Part shown: one piece after another, positions 50,988 through 59,181 of the stretch
Numbering within the stretch: the first letter of the stretch is position 1
Layout: each line of letters begins with the position of its first letter
NCBI GenBank assembly: GCA_965229505.1
Contig: OZ245881.1
Span: 3,224,001 to 3,288,000, forward strand
DNA: 64,000 nt
Reading direction: 5' to 3'
From: UBA6059 sp040219045
GTDB taxonomy: Bacteria > Bacteroidota > Bacteroidia > Cytophagales > Cyclobacteriaceae
Made by a program: the position numbers and the translations under genes
The notes under the pieces: generated by a model
What the model was told of the DNA's origin: nothing
The model's input: only the letters and a program-made list of their open reading frames with translations
Database searches by the model: none

Positions 50988-53363
50988 ATGCTATTCAACT
51001 ATCTCAAGACCTCATTTAGGAGTCTGCTTAAGCATAGGCTTCTCACGACCATTAATTTGATCGGGCTCATCGTGGGCATTACTGCGAGCATGATCATTGC
51101 TGTGTACGCCCACCACATTCTTACTTTTGACCTGTTTCATGCCAGGGCAGACCAGGTCTATATGGTGTACAAGGAGCGAATAACCCCGAACGGGGTTCAA
51201 CCTACCTATGACACCTGGATACCCCTCAGCAAGCAGCTACAGATGGATTATCCGCAGATAGGAGCAGCAACAAGGCTTGCACCATTGGATGGATCTGTAA
51301 TCGTCGATAATGAAGTATTTGAAGAGGGTTTTCAGTTTGTAGACCCATCATTCTTCGAAATCTTCGATTTTCCATTGATACATGGCAACACAGAGGCGCC
51401 ATTCTCGGATCCCAACTCTGTGGTGCTATCCAAGGAACTGGCCATCAGACTTTTTGGGCAGGAAAATGCGGTTGGTGAACGTCTGAGTATTCGTGAGTCG
51501 TTTCTGGAGTTCGAGAAGGACTACATCGTCACGGGCATACTGGAAGATTACCCTTCAAACACATCTGTGGAGCCATCTATGGTTTTTCCTATAGAGAGTA
51601 TTCCAGACTTTCAGAACTATGCCGACTATTGGGATGGCTCATTTTTGTTCACCTATATTCTCTTACCAGAAAAAGGGGATAGAGGACATTTGGAAGCTGC
51701 ATTCCCGGCATTAGTTGAGAAGATTTGGGATGAGCGTACCCGAAATAATACCAACCTAAAACTGCTGCCTTTAGCAGAGGTGTACGATACGATGGTTGGG
51801 GATGTGGACAATGCCTACCTCATGTCTTACATCGGCATGGCACTACTGGTCATAGCCGTTTTCAACTTCATGAACCTCAGTACCGCCAAAGCCATTGATC
51901 GGGCGAAGGAAATTGGGGTTAGGAAGGTGCTTGGTGCTTTTACCTCATCCATCAGGGTTCAATTTCTGATTGAGACCATCGTGGTTACTGTGATCGCAAC
52001 TATGGTGAGCGCCGGACTGGTCGTGCTATTACTACAACCCGTAAATGAGCTTCTGGAAATGGAGATGTCCCTGACACTTATACCAGCATTAAACCTGGTG
52101 GTAGGAACTGTTGTATTCGCTTTGCTTCTGGGTGTACTTGCAGCAAGTTATCCGGCTTTTTACCTATCAAATATTAAACTCAACGAGCTGGTGAAGTCTA
52201 AAAAAGGAGGACAATCGGCTTCAAAAGCGAGAAACGCTATGGTAGTGCTTCAATTCGCGATTAGCACGACTATGATCATCGCCACTTTGGGCATCAACCG
52301 TCAAATCGGCTTTATGGTCAATACCTCCATGGGGTTTGATAAAGAGCGCATTGTGCTCAATGCCTCAGTAGCTGACTTTGAAACAGAGGAAATAGGCGAG
52401 ACCAGAATCAAGGCTTTCAAAGACCATATCAGAAACACCGCCGGCGTGTCGGACATGACTGTATCCAGGCATATTCCGGCGCAATGGACTCGCAGCTTTC
52501 TCTTTGCCCGACCGCAGGGATGGGAGGGAGACCCTATGCGAATGCGATACACCTATATGGATGCCCAATTCTTTGATGCTTTTGAGATTCCGCTACTCGA
52601 GGGTGATGGCTTTTTGCCAGACCATAATGGTCATCAGCGGGAGACTGTCATTGTCAATGAAGCGGCATTGGCTGCCTTTGGTTGGGAGGATATCCAGGAC
52701 AAGGTGGTGATGATTGGAAATAATCAACTCCGGGTAGTGGGTCTGGTGAAAGACTTCAATTTCGAATCCTTGAGGGAGGAAGTAGCGCCGACTTTGATGA
52801 TGCATAGGACAGCAGATCATGCCGTACACCAATACATTTCTTTCAAGACACCCCTCAGTTCTTCTGCTAAGATCTTTGCTCAACTTGAGGAGCAATGGTC
52901 ATCCTTAGGTGCGCAGACTGCATTGGAGTATAATTTCCTGGATGATCAGGTGGCGAGACTTTATCAGGATGAAATGCGATTGCTCAGTTTGACCAAGTGG
53001 TTCACCATCCTGGCAGTATTTATTGCCGGTTTGGGACTTTATGGCCTTTCGATTTTCGTAATTGAGCGCAAGCGCCGTGAAATATGCATTCGCAAAGTGA
53101 TGGGCGCGAGCCTGGTTGAGTTGTGGCTCCTGATTACTAAAAAGTTTGTAGCGCTGTATTTGGTAGCCTTCCTGGTGGGGGCAGCAGGGGCTTATTTCTT
53201 TCTCACACAGTGGCTGGAGAACTTTGCTTTTCGCTCCAATATCAGCGTAGGCGTATTTATAGTGGCACTGCTGGCCATGCTCGCAATGATCGTGATGACC
53301 ATCAGCTACAAGACCATACATGCAGGTCGTGTCAACCCTGTGACCTATTTGCGGGATGAGTAG
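50988..53363 (+). CDS. MacB/FtsX-type ABC transporter permease (2 of 2)
   Basis: 791 residues, the same double MacB-core/FtsX plan as the neighbour 42 bp upstream, starting MLFNYLKTSFRSLLKH. Coupling motifs are DRAKEIGVRKVLGAFTSSI in the first FtsX domain and KRREICIRKVMGASLVE in the second, and the C terminus is GRVNPVTYLRDE. The two proteins are diverged tandem paralogues, possibly a heterodimer. The ATP-binding subunit must be encoded elsewhere. Confidence 0.85.
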   Translation: MLFNYLKTSFRSLLKHRLLTTINLIGLIVGITASMIIAVYAHHILTFDLFHARADQVYMVYKERITPNGVQPTYDTWIPLSKQLQMDYPQIGAATRLAPLDGSVIVDNEVFEEGFQFVDPSFFEIFDFPLIHGNTEAPFSDPNSVVLSKELAIRLFGQENAVGERLSIRESFLEFEKDYIVTGILEDYPSNTSVEPSMVFPIESIPDFQNYADYWDGSFLFTYILLPEKGDRGHLEAAFPALVEKIWDERTRNNTNLKLLPLAEVYDTMVGDVDNAYLMSYIGMALLVIAVFNFMNLSTAKAIDRAKEIGVRKVLGAFTSSIRVQFLIETIVVTVIATMVSAGLVVLLLQPVNELLEMEMSLTLIPALNLVVGTVVFALLLGVLAASYPAFYLSNIKLNELVKSKKGGQSASKARNAMVVLQFAISTTMIIATLGINRQIGFMVNTSMGFDKERIVLNASVADFETEEIGETRIKAFKDHIRNTAGVSDMTVSRHIPAQWTRSFLFARPQGWEGDPMRMRYTYMDAQFFDAFEIPLLEGDGFLPDHNGHQRETVIVNEAALAAFGWEDIQDKVVMIGNNQLRVVGLVKDFNFESLREEVAPTLMMHRTADHAVHQYISFKTPLSSSAKIFAQLEEQWSSLGAQTALEYNFLDDQVARLYQDEMRLLSLTKWFTILAVFIAGLGLYGLSIFVIERKRREICIRKVMGASLVELWLLITKKFVALYLVAFLVGAAGAYFFLTQWLENFAFRSNISVGVFIVALLAMLAMIVMTISYKTIHAGRVNPVTYLRDE

Positions 53364-53433
53364 TTGAAGCCGACGGAGTAATTAAATTGGTAGGCATCAG
53401 GGAGAGACAAGCCTGCATGCTTAAATTCGCAGC

Positions 53434-53997
53434 ATGATTATTCTGGACAATGCCGTAATCTCCGATGACATCAAGGAGCAACTCTTTACTTGCGACCTCA
53501 GAAAATGCAAAGGGGCCTGCTGTGTTGAAGGTGACCTTGGTGCCCCTCTGGAAGCCGAGGAGCTACCCATAATGGATGAAATCCTGGATAAGGTGAAGCC
53601 CTATCTCTCAGGCGAGGGGCTTGCAGCCATAGAGGAGCATGGGCCTTATATATTAGATGAGGAGGGTGATTACAGCACCACTACCGTGAACAATAAGGAA
53701 TGCGCATTTGCCATATATGATGAACAAAACATCCTTAAATGTGGAATAGAGCAAGCGCAGATGGATGGTAAAATCGATTTTAAGAAGCCCATCTCGTGTC
53801 ATTTATATCCTATACGGATTACAAAATATGACCATTATGATGCGCTCAACTATGACCGCTGGGATATTTGTAGTGCAGCCTGTGTCTTGGGTGAGCAACT
53901 TGGACTACCAGTGTATAAATTTCTGAAAGAGGCCCTTACCAGAAAATATGGAGAAGCCTGGTACTCAGAGCTGGTGAAAGAAATTGAGGGGGAGTGA
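53434..53997 (+). CDS. DUF3109 family cysteine-cluster protein
   Basis: 187 residues. The Cys cluster near the N terminus is FTCDLRKCKGACCVEGDLGA, then the GPYILDE segment, NNKECAFA, LKCGIEQAQMDG and ISCHLYPIRI, followed by WDICSAACVLGE. The Cys spacing and the ISCHLYPIR motif are DUF3109 (YkgJ-like) signatures. It probably binds a metal or Fe-S cluster; function unknown. Single gene after the permeases. Confidence 0.9.
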   Translation: MIILDNAVISDDIKEQLFTCDLRKCKGACCVEGDLGAPLEAEELPIMDEILDKVKPYLSGEGLAAIEEHGPYILDEEGDYSTTTVNNKECAFAIYDEQNILKCGIEQAQMDGKIDFKKPISCHLYPIRITKYDHYDALNYDRWDICSAACVLGEQLGLPVYKFLKEALTRKYGEAWYSELVKEIEGE

Positions 53998-54000
53998 TAT

Positions 54001-54334
54001 TTACTGCTCTTTAAGAGCGGCATTCAGAAGTTGAACTATTTCATTATCTGAAATACTTACCTTATCACCTTTATCATAAATTGAGAGAAGTAAGACCGTT
54101 TTTTCATCAATGATGACGTATGAAATGACTCTTGCACCTCCAGATTTTCCTCTATTTTTAGATTTGACAGCAATCCGTATTTTGTAAACTTCATGTCCGA
54201 GGGATAAACCAAGGGCTGGTTCATCTTTTAGTTTCTTTCCAAGCTCCTTAATCTCGATTTCAGCGACGGATATTTCTTAATCAGTCGTTTAGCTTCTTTT
54301 TTGAAGTTATGGATGCAAGTACCCTATAACTCAT
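54001..54334 (-). pseudogene. broken RelE/ParE-type toxin gene
   Basis: The minus strand encodes a RelE-like toxin in three frames. ATG 54334 overlaps the antitoxin end and reads MSYRVLA; the next frame reads IHNFKKEAKRLIKKYPS (from 54314); the last reads EIKELGKKLKDEPALGLSLG, then VYKIRIAVKSKNRGKSGGAR and LLLSIYDKGDK to TAA at 54001. Each shift equals one missing base, once near 54315 and once near 54260. Both together prevent production of the toxin of about 111 residues. The body is otherwise well conserved, so the losses are recent, or are sequence errors. Confidence 0.8.
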
Positions 54335-54524
54335 CCAGGAATTCGTCAATCGGGGTGGTTTCTAGTTTGCCTTGCTTGTGAAGGTTCATTTCTTCAAAGC
54401 CATTCTTTAAATTATCCAAGATGGCCTCTTTACTATCCTCCACTTCTGCAAAACCCAGATTCTCCACCAACTCTAGAAAAAATGAGAGCTTATCATCGTT
54501 GACTTTTACTGTAACCTGCTTCAT
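54324..54524 (-). CDS. antitoxin of a type II toxin-antitoxin pair
   Basis: 66 residues, starting MKQVTVKVNDDKLSFFLELV and ending ETTPIDEFLDEL. This short strand followed by a helix (LGFAEVEDSKEAIL) is the form of antitoxins paired with RelE/ParE-like toxins in Bacteroidota. Its stop lies 8 bases inside the ATG-started frame of the toxin, the usual overlap. Since the toxin is broken, the antitoxin appears orphaned. Confidence 0.7.
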   Translation of the reverse strand: MKQVTVKVNDDKLSFFLELVENLGFAEVEDSKEAILDNLKNGFEEMNLHKQGKLETTPIDEFLDEL

Positions 54525-54662
54525 CGCCTATTGGTCTTCTTAACTTTAAAAGTACTTGCATTAATCGCTTTTGACAAGAAACGTTAGAATCTATACTTAT
54601 ACGAATAATATCGAGAGCGAATTGTTAAGTATGCAAAATGTATTTGGGTATACGTCAAGGCC

Positions 54663-54696
54663 AAAAAAAGGCTGATCAGTTAACCGGTCAGCCTTT
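54663..54696 (-). terminator. terminator of the accB-accC operon
   Basis: On the minus strand AAAGGCTGA (54696-54688) pairs with TCAGCCTTT (54675-54667) and continues in a run of seven T (54669-54663). It lies 26 bp after the accC stop. The 54525-54662 interval shows nothing else recognisable. Confidence 0.85.
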
Positions 54697-54721
54697 TATC
54701 ATTTCATTCGAATCAAGTTGA

Positions 54722-56071
54722 TTACTGCTTCAATACAGAGAAGTCAAAATCATCAAGAAACTTTGTTGTAAAGTTACCAGTGCGGAATTGCTTATTATCC
54801 ATCATGTGGATATGGAAAGGAATAGTAGTCTTAATCCCTTCGATCACGAACTCCTGCAGTGCCCTCTTCATTCGGGTAATTACCTCGTCTCTTGATAGCC
54901 CTGATACGATAAGTTTAGCAATCATCGAATCGTAGTTCGGAGGAATGGTATAGCCAGCATATACATGACTATCAACGCGTACACCATGACCGCCCGGTAG
55001 GTGCAAGTTAGTTATTTTTCCAGGGCTTGGACGGAAGCCGTTGGCAGGATCTTCCGCGTTGATACGACACTCCATCGCAAATATCTGAGGATAGTAGTGA
55101 TCGCCTGATACTTTGATGCCAGCAGCAGCTTTTATCTGTTCTTTGATCAAATCAAACTGAGTCACTTCTTCCGTAATGGGATGCTCCACCTGAATACGGG
55201 TGTTCATCTCCATAAAGTAGAAGTTAGAGTGCTTGTCTACTAAAAACTCTACTGTACCTGCGCCTTCATACTTGATGGCCTGAGCTCCTTTCACAGCGGC
55301 AGCACCCATCTTGTCTCTCAATGCCTTATTCACAGCAGGAGAGGGAGTCTCTTCTATTAGCTTTTGGTGACGTCTCTGTATCGAACAGTCCCTTTCCGAT
55401 AGGTGACTAACATTACCATAGCTGTCTCCTATGATCTGAATCTCCACGTGACGTGGTTCCTCTACGAATTTTTCCAGATAGAGCCCATCATTGCCAAAAG
55501 CAGCACCCGACTCTTGGCGAGCATCATCCCAGGCCTTTTTGAACCCACTCTCATCTTTGACGATACGCATACCACGACCGCCACCACCAGCGGTGGCTTT
55601 GAGGATCACGGGGTAGCCGATACCCTTGGCGATCTCCATACCTTCTGCGATAGATTCGAGAAGGCCTTCTGACCCGGGTATACAAGGTACACCGGCGGCT
55701 TTCATGGTGGCTTTAGCTGTCGCCTTGTCACCCATCTTCTGGATCATATCGGGGCTAGCGCCAATGAACTTGATGCCGTACTCCTGACATACTCTCGAGA
55801 ACTCATCATTTTCTGATAAGAACCCGTAACCTGGATGAATAGCATCAGCATTGGTGATCTCAGCGGCAGAAATCAGCCTGGGTATATTTAGATAAGAATC
55901 CTTACTGGGGGGAGGACCAATGCATACTGCCTCATCGGCGAAGCGTACATGTAAGCTTTCGGCATCAGCAGTGGAATATACAGCGACGGTCTTGATACCC
56001 ATCTCACGACAAGTACGAATCACGCGAAGGGCTATCTCTCCTCGATTGGCAATTAATATTTTTTTAAACAC
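54722..56071 (-). CDS. accC: acetyl-CoA carboxylase biotin carboxylase subunit
   Basis: 449 residues. It carboxylates biotin on AccB with ATP and bicarbonate, the first step of fatty acid synthesis. It has the N-terminal FKKILIANRGEIALRVIRTC, HPGYGFLSENDEF, ATP-grasp glycine loop KATAGGGGRGMRIV, HVEIQIIGD, catalytic MEMNTRIQVEHPITEEVT and RINAEDPANGFRPSPG. Length is as in E. coli. accB lies 33 bp upstream in the same direction. Confidence 0.96.
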   Translation of the reverse strand: MFKKILIANRGEIALRVIRTCREMGIKTVAVYSTADAESLHVRFADEAVCIGPPPSKDSYLNIPRLISAAEITNADAIHPGYGFLSENDEFSRVCQEYGIKFIGASPDMIQKMGDKATAKATMKAAGVPCIPGSEGLLESIAEGMEIAKGIGYPVILKATAGGGGRGMRIVKDESGFKKAWDDARQESGAAFGNDGLYLEKFVEEPRHVEIQIIGDSYGNVSHLSERDCSIQRRHQKLIEETPSPAVNKALRDKMGAAAVKGAQAIKYEGAGTVEFLVDKHSNFYFMEMNTRIQVEHPITEEVTQFDLIKEQIKAAAGIKVSGDHYYPQIFAMECRINAEDPANGFRPSPGKITNLHLPGGHGVRVDSHVYAGYTIPPNYDSMIAKLIVSGLSRDEVITRMKRALQEFVIEGIKTTIPFHIHMMDNKQFRTGNFTTKFLDDFDFSVLKQ

Positions 56072-56104
56072 AGTGTTTTGGGTTTAATGAGGAAACAAAA
56101 GTGC

Positions 56105-56578
56105 TTACGAAGGATCAACCAGGAACAATGGCTGATCATATTCTATCGGAGAGGCATTGTCAACCAATACCTTCACGATAGTACCCGAGATCTCAGATTC
56201 GATCTCATTGAAGAGCTTCATCGCTTCTATAATACAAACTGTCTGACCTGCGGTTACTTTATCACCTATCTGTACGAATGCATCAGATTCTGGATTAGCA
56301 GACCTGTAGAAAGTACCAATCATGGGAGCTTTGATGGTCTGATACTTCGCATCATCAGATGCTGCGGCGGCAGGTGCGCTGGGTGCCGCAGCAGCAGGTG
56401 CGGCGGGTGCTGGAGCAGCGACAGGAGCAGGTGCCGGAGCGGCAGCCATTACCGTATTTGCCGCCATCTCAGCATTGCGCTTCACTTTAATCTTAAACTC
56501 TTCTGTCTCTATGTTGACTTCCTCTAGCCCTGACTGAGAGATGAAATCGATCAGGTCCCGAATTTCTTTGGCTTTCAT
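56105..56578 (-). CDS. accB: biotin carboxyl carrier protein of acetyl-CoA carboxylase
   Basis: 157 residues from ATG 56578 (MKAKEIRDLIDF), the usual family start; an upstream ATG at 56620 adds 14 unrelated residues. An N-terminal helix and strand (LEEVNIETEEFKIKVKR) precede an Ala/Pro linker (about 48-80) and a C-terminal biotinyl domain with the biotinylated Lys in IIEAMKLFNEIES (Leu in place of the common Met after Lys). Operon with accC, with efp 50 bp upstream. Confidence 0.95.
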   Translation of the reverse strand: MKAKEIRDLIDFISQSGLEEVNIETEEFKIKVKRNAEMAANTVMAAAPAPAPVAAPAPAAPAAAAPSAPAAAASDDAKYQTIKAPMIGTFYRSANPESDAFVQIGDKVTAGQTVCIIEAMKLFNEIESEISGTIVKVLVDNASPIEYDQPLFLVDPS

Positions 56579-56628
56579 AGGATGTTGTTTTTGGTTAATT
56601 CGTTGTGGGCCCTTGCCCATAATGTTGT

Positions 56629-57192
56629 CTATTTTACACGCTCCACGTAGGAGTTAGTTACTGTACTGATCTTGATCTTCTCATCCTGATTGATGAAAAG
56701 GGGTACTTGTACGACCGCTCCGGTCTCCACTGTCGCTGGTTTTGTAGCATTGGTTGCTGTGTCTCCTTTGATGCCCGGCTCAGTATAAGTTACTGTCATT
56801 TCCACATGCTGCGGCAGCTCGCAAGTTAATATTTTCTCTAACTCTGCGTGAACAAGCACATCCACTTCCAGACCATCTTTGAGATACTGCGCTCCGGTAA
56901 TTAGCTCTTCCGGAATAGCCACCTGCTCAAAGGTATTGCTGTCCATAAAGTGGAATCCCATATCATCCTTGTAAAGGAATTGATGCGGTCTTCGTTCAAT
57001 ACGAGCTGTGGTTACCTTATGTCCGGCTGAGAATGTATTATCAAGCACTTTGCCAGAGGTCAGACTCTTTAGTTTGGTACGCACAAAAGCTGGGCCTTTG
57101 CCAGGCTTTACATGCTGGAATTCGACGATAGTAAAGAGGTCATGGTTGTATTCAATACAAAGTCCGTTTCTAAAATCTGCAGTAGTTGCCAT
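56629..57192 (-). CDS. efp: translation elongation factor P
   Basis: 187 residues, three beta-barrel domains. The domain I tip is QHVKPGKGPAFVRTKLKSL with the Lys that reaches the peptidyl-transferase centre; MGFHFMDSNTFEQV opens domain II, and GAVVQVPLFINQDEKIKIST closes domain III. It relieves stalling at polyproline. It lies between fabH and accB, a common order in this phylum. Confidence 0.96.
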   Translation of the reverse strand: MATTADFRNGLCIEYNHDLFTIVEFQHVKPGKGPAFVRTKLKSLTSGKVLDNTFSAGHKVTTARIERRPHQFLYKDDMGFHFMDSNTFEQVAIPEELITGAQYLKDGLEVDVLVHAELEKILTCELPQHVEMTVTYTEPGIKGDTATNATKPATVETGAVVQVPLFINQDEKIKISTVTNSYVERVK

Positions 57193-57215
57193 CTAAATGT
57201 ATTTTCTAATGTTGT

Positions 57216-58214
57216 TTATTTTGGATCATAAGCCCACTTGAGATATACCGCACCCCACGTAAAACCACCACCAAAAGCTGCCAGTACGAGATTGTCGCCT
57301 TTATTGAGCTTTGATTCGTAATCCCAAAGACACAAAGGTATAGTACCGGAAGTGGTATTACCATAGCGCTCTATATTAAGCATTACCTTTTCATCACCTA
57401 TACCCATACGCTTTGCTGTAGCATCAATGATGCGCTTGTTAGCTTGATGTGGTACAAGATAGGAAACATCCTCTGCCGTCAGGTTATTCTTAGCCATAAT
57501 ATCAGCGGCCACTTCCGCCATATTGGTCACGGCGAATTTGAAGACCTGGGAGCCTTCCTGATAAACATAGTGTTCTCTATTGGCCACCGTCTCTGCGGAA
57601 GCAGGCTTGCGACTACCTCCTGCCTTCATATGCAGATGTTGCTCGCCAGATCCGTCGGAGTGGAGTATAGCATCCTGAATCCCTAAGCCATCAGTGGTAG
57701 GCTCTAGTAGCACTGCACCACCACCATCACCGAAGATGATGCAGGTAGTGCGATCCTCATAGTCGATGATAGAGGACATCTTGTCCGCTCCCACGACAAT
57801 GATTTTTTTGTATTTACCAGTCTCAATGAATTGAGATGCAGTGGTTAAGGCGAACAAAAAGCCAGAGCATGCAGCGTTTAGATCAAATCCGAATGAATTG
57901 GTTGCACCAACAGCGTTGGCTATGATATTAGCGGTAGCGGGGAAGGCCAGGTCAGGGGTAGTGGTAGCGCAGATGATGAGGTCGATATCTTCTGCCTTAT
58001 TGTTAGTCTTCTTAAGCAGACCATTAATCGCATGAATGCCGATTACACTTGTGCCCTGATTGTCACCCTTTAGGATATGCCGCTGTTTGATACCTGTACG
58101 ACTGGTGATCCACTCATCAGTCGTATCAACTATCTTTTCTAATTCTTTGTTAGTGAGGATGTAGTCAGGAAGGTAACCTTGGATTCCTGTAATAGCTGCT
58201 TTTGTTGTACTCAT
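57216..58214 (-). CDS. fabH: beta-ketoacyl-ACP synthase III
   Basis: 332 residues. It condenses acetyl-CoA with malonyl-ACP to start fatty acid chains. Catalytic Cys in LNAACSGFLFAL (about residue 116), His in LVPHQANKRIID and Asn in RYGNTTSGTIPL. It has DEWITSRTGIKQR near the N terminus, GGAVLLEP in the middle and AFGGGFTWGAVYLKW at the end. It is preceded by a leader containing a 10-bp dyad and is part of the rpmF-fabH-efp-accBC block. Confidence 0.96.
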   Translation of the reverse strand: MSTTKAAITGIQGYLPDYILTNKELEKIVDTTDEWITSRTGIKQRHILKGDNQGTSVIGIHAINGLLKKTNNKAEDIDLIICATTTPDLAFPATANIIANAVGATNSFGFDLNAACSGFLFALTTASQFIETGKYKKIIVVGADKMSSIIDYEDRTTCIIFGDGGGAVLLEPTTDGLGIQDAILHSDGSGEQHLHMKAGGSRKPASAETVANREHYVYQEGSQVFKFAVTNMAEVAADIMAKNNLTAEDVSYLVPHQANKRIIDATAKRMGIGDEKVMLNIERYGNTTSGTIPLCLWDYESKLNKGDNLVLAAFGGGFTWGAVYLKWAYDPK

Positions 58215-58229
58215 TAATTAATAGTTCTA

Positions 58230-58262
58230 ATGATTAAGTGATTTCCAATCGGACTTAATCAT
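58230..58262 (-). promoter_or_regulatory. 10-bp dyad in the fabH leader
   Basis: ATGATTAAGT (58230-58239) and ACTTAATCAT (58253-58262) form a perfect inverted repeat around 13 bases, ending 15 bases before the fabH ATG. It could be an operator for a lipid-responsive regulator or an mRNA hairpin limiting ribosome access. Two weaker hairpins (CTTTTGC...GCAAAAG, AGCTTC...GAAGCT) lie just upstream in the same leader. Confidence 0.45.
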
Positions 58263-58324
58263 TTCTGGGTCGTCACTTTTGCACTCAAGCAAAAGCAGCT
58301 TCAAAGAAGCTAATTAATACTCAC

Positions 58325-58355
58325 TAAAACAACAAAGTCTGCCCTTTGGCAGACT
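58325..58355 (-). terminator. terminator after rpmF
   Basis: On the minus strand AGTCTGCC-AAAG-GGCAGACT is followed by TTGTTGTTTT. It lies 26 bp after the rpmF stop and separates the rplB-independent rpmF transcript from fabH, at least in part. Confidence 0.65.
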
Positions 58356-58380
58356 AGCGTAATATTATGTACTCTGAGGA

Positions 58381-58572
58381 TTAGGCAAGAACCTCTTGCT
58401 CCATCACTACCTGACCTTTGTAGTAGAGCTTACCCTCAAACCAAAATGCCCTGTGCGGAAGATGTGCTTCTCCTGTAGTCGGACAAATCACAAAGTTCTT
58501 AGGCGTGGCTTTGTAGTGGGTTCTTCTCTTGTCCCTTCTGGTTTTCGATATTTTTCGTTTAGGATGCGCCAT
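58381..58572 (-). CDS. rpmF: 50S ribosomal protein L32
   Basis: 63 residues, beginning MAHPKRKISKTRRDKRRTHY. Most L32 proteins bind zinc through four Cys. This one has a single Cys (VICPTTGEAHLPHRAFW), so it is the zinc-free form usual in Bacteroidota. It lies 24 bp after the DUF177 gene, the conserved yceD-rpmF pairing. Confidence 0.95.
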   Translation of the reverse strand: MAHPKRKISKTRRDKRRTHYKATPKNFVICPTTGEAHLPHRAFWFEGKLYYKGQVVMEQEVLA

Positions 58573-58596
58573 TTGTATATACTGTTTATGCTATTA

Positions 58597-59115
58597 CTAC
58601 TTAAGTTTTTTTAAAGCTGCCCATCGTGGGTCATCTTCGTTGTTGTTATTTTCTTCGGGTGCAGTCTCTGTCACGAATACTATGCCCTCATCATCTTCGT
58701 CAATCAAATCAGGATGTACACGCTTCATTGGTATTGATAGATTAATGTACTGATAAAGATACTCAGCGATGTTAAGCTGCTGTGTATCCCGATGGATCAT
58801 TACAATATCATCACCAAGCTCTGCATTCTCATCACCCAACTTCAGTATCAGATGCTCATCCAGCTGGAGTTCATGATCGAAAAGCTCGAGGCTCTTGTCA
58901 CAGGTCAACTCCACCGTACCCGAAATCTTAAAATCGAGTGTGATCATCGTCTCTGACTTATCCAACACCACCTGACACTCACCTTGTCCCTTCTGGACAA
59001 TGCTGTTTTCTTCTATCGTAAAAAGGTCGTCATTCCACTCAAACTGATATTCATGCTTCTTATTTGAAAGCTTGTAAATATCAATATTGAATGTTTTATA
59101 TACGCTTGAAGACAT
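58597..59115 (-). CDS. DUF177 (YceD) family protein
   Basis: 172 residues. Strand-rich N-terminal half, then SGTVELTCDKSLELFDHELQ with the single conserved Cys of the family, the acidic LDEHLILKLGDENAELGDD, and LNIAEYLYQYINLSIPMKRV. DUF177 proteins are nearly always encoded before rpmF and are linked to 23S rRNA accumulation in plants and E. coli. The acidic Asn/Glu tail (EENNNNEDDPRW) is usual. Confidence 0.9.
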   Translation of the reverse strand: MSSSVYKTFNIDIYKLSNKKHEYQFEWNDDLFTIEENSIVQKGQGECQVVLDKSETMITLDFKISGTVELTCDKSLELFDHELQLDEHLILKLGDENAELGDDIVMIHRDTQQLNIAEYLYQYINLSIPMKRVHPDLIDEDDEGIVFVTETAPEENNNNEDDPRWAALKKLK

Positions 59116-59181
59116 ACCTCTCCCAACAGGAGCGCAAATTTAATAATAAATACCAGAAAAATTCTTGGACCTTTTAAATTA

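Noticed and set aside
56078..56527. 149-codon plus-strand frame opposite accB
   Set aside because: Antisense to the Ala/Pro linker of accB, giving a Cys/Gly/Arg-rich artefact.
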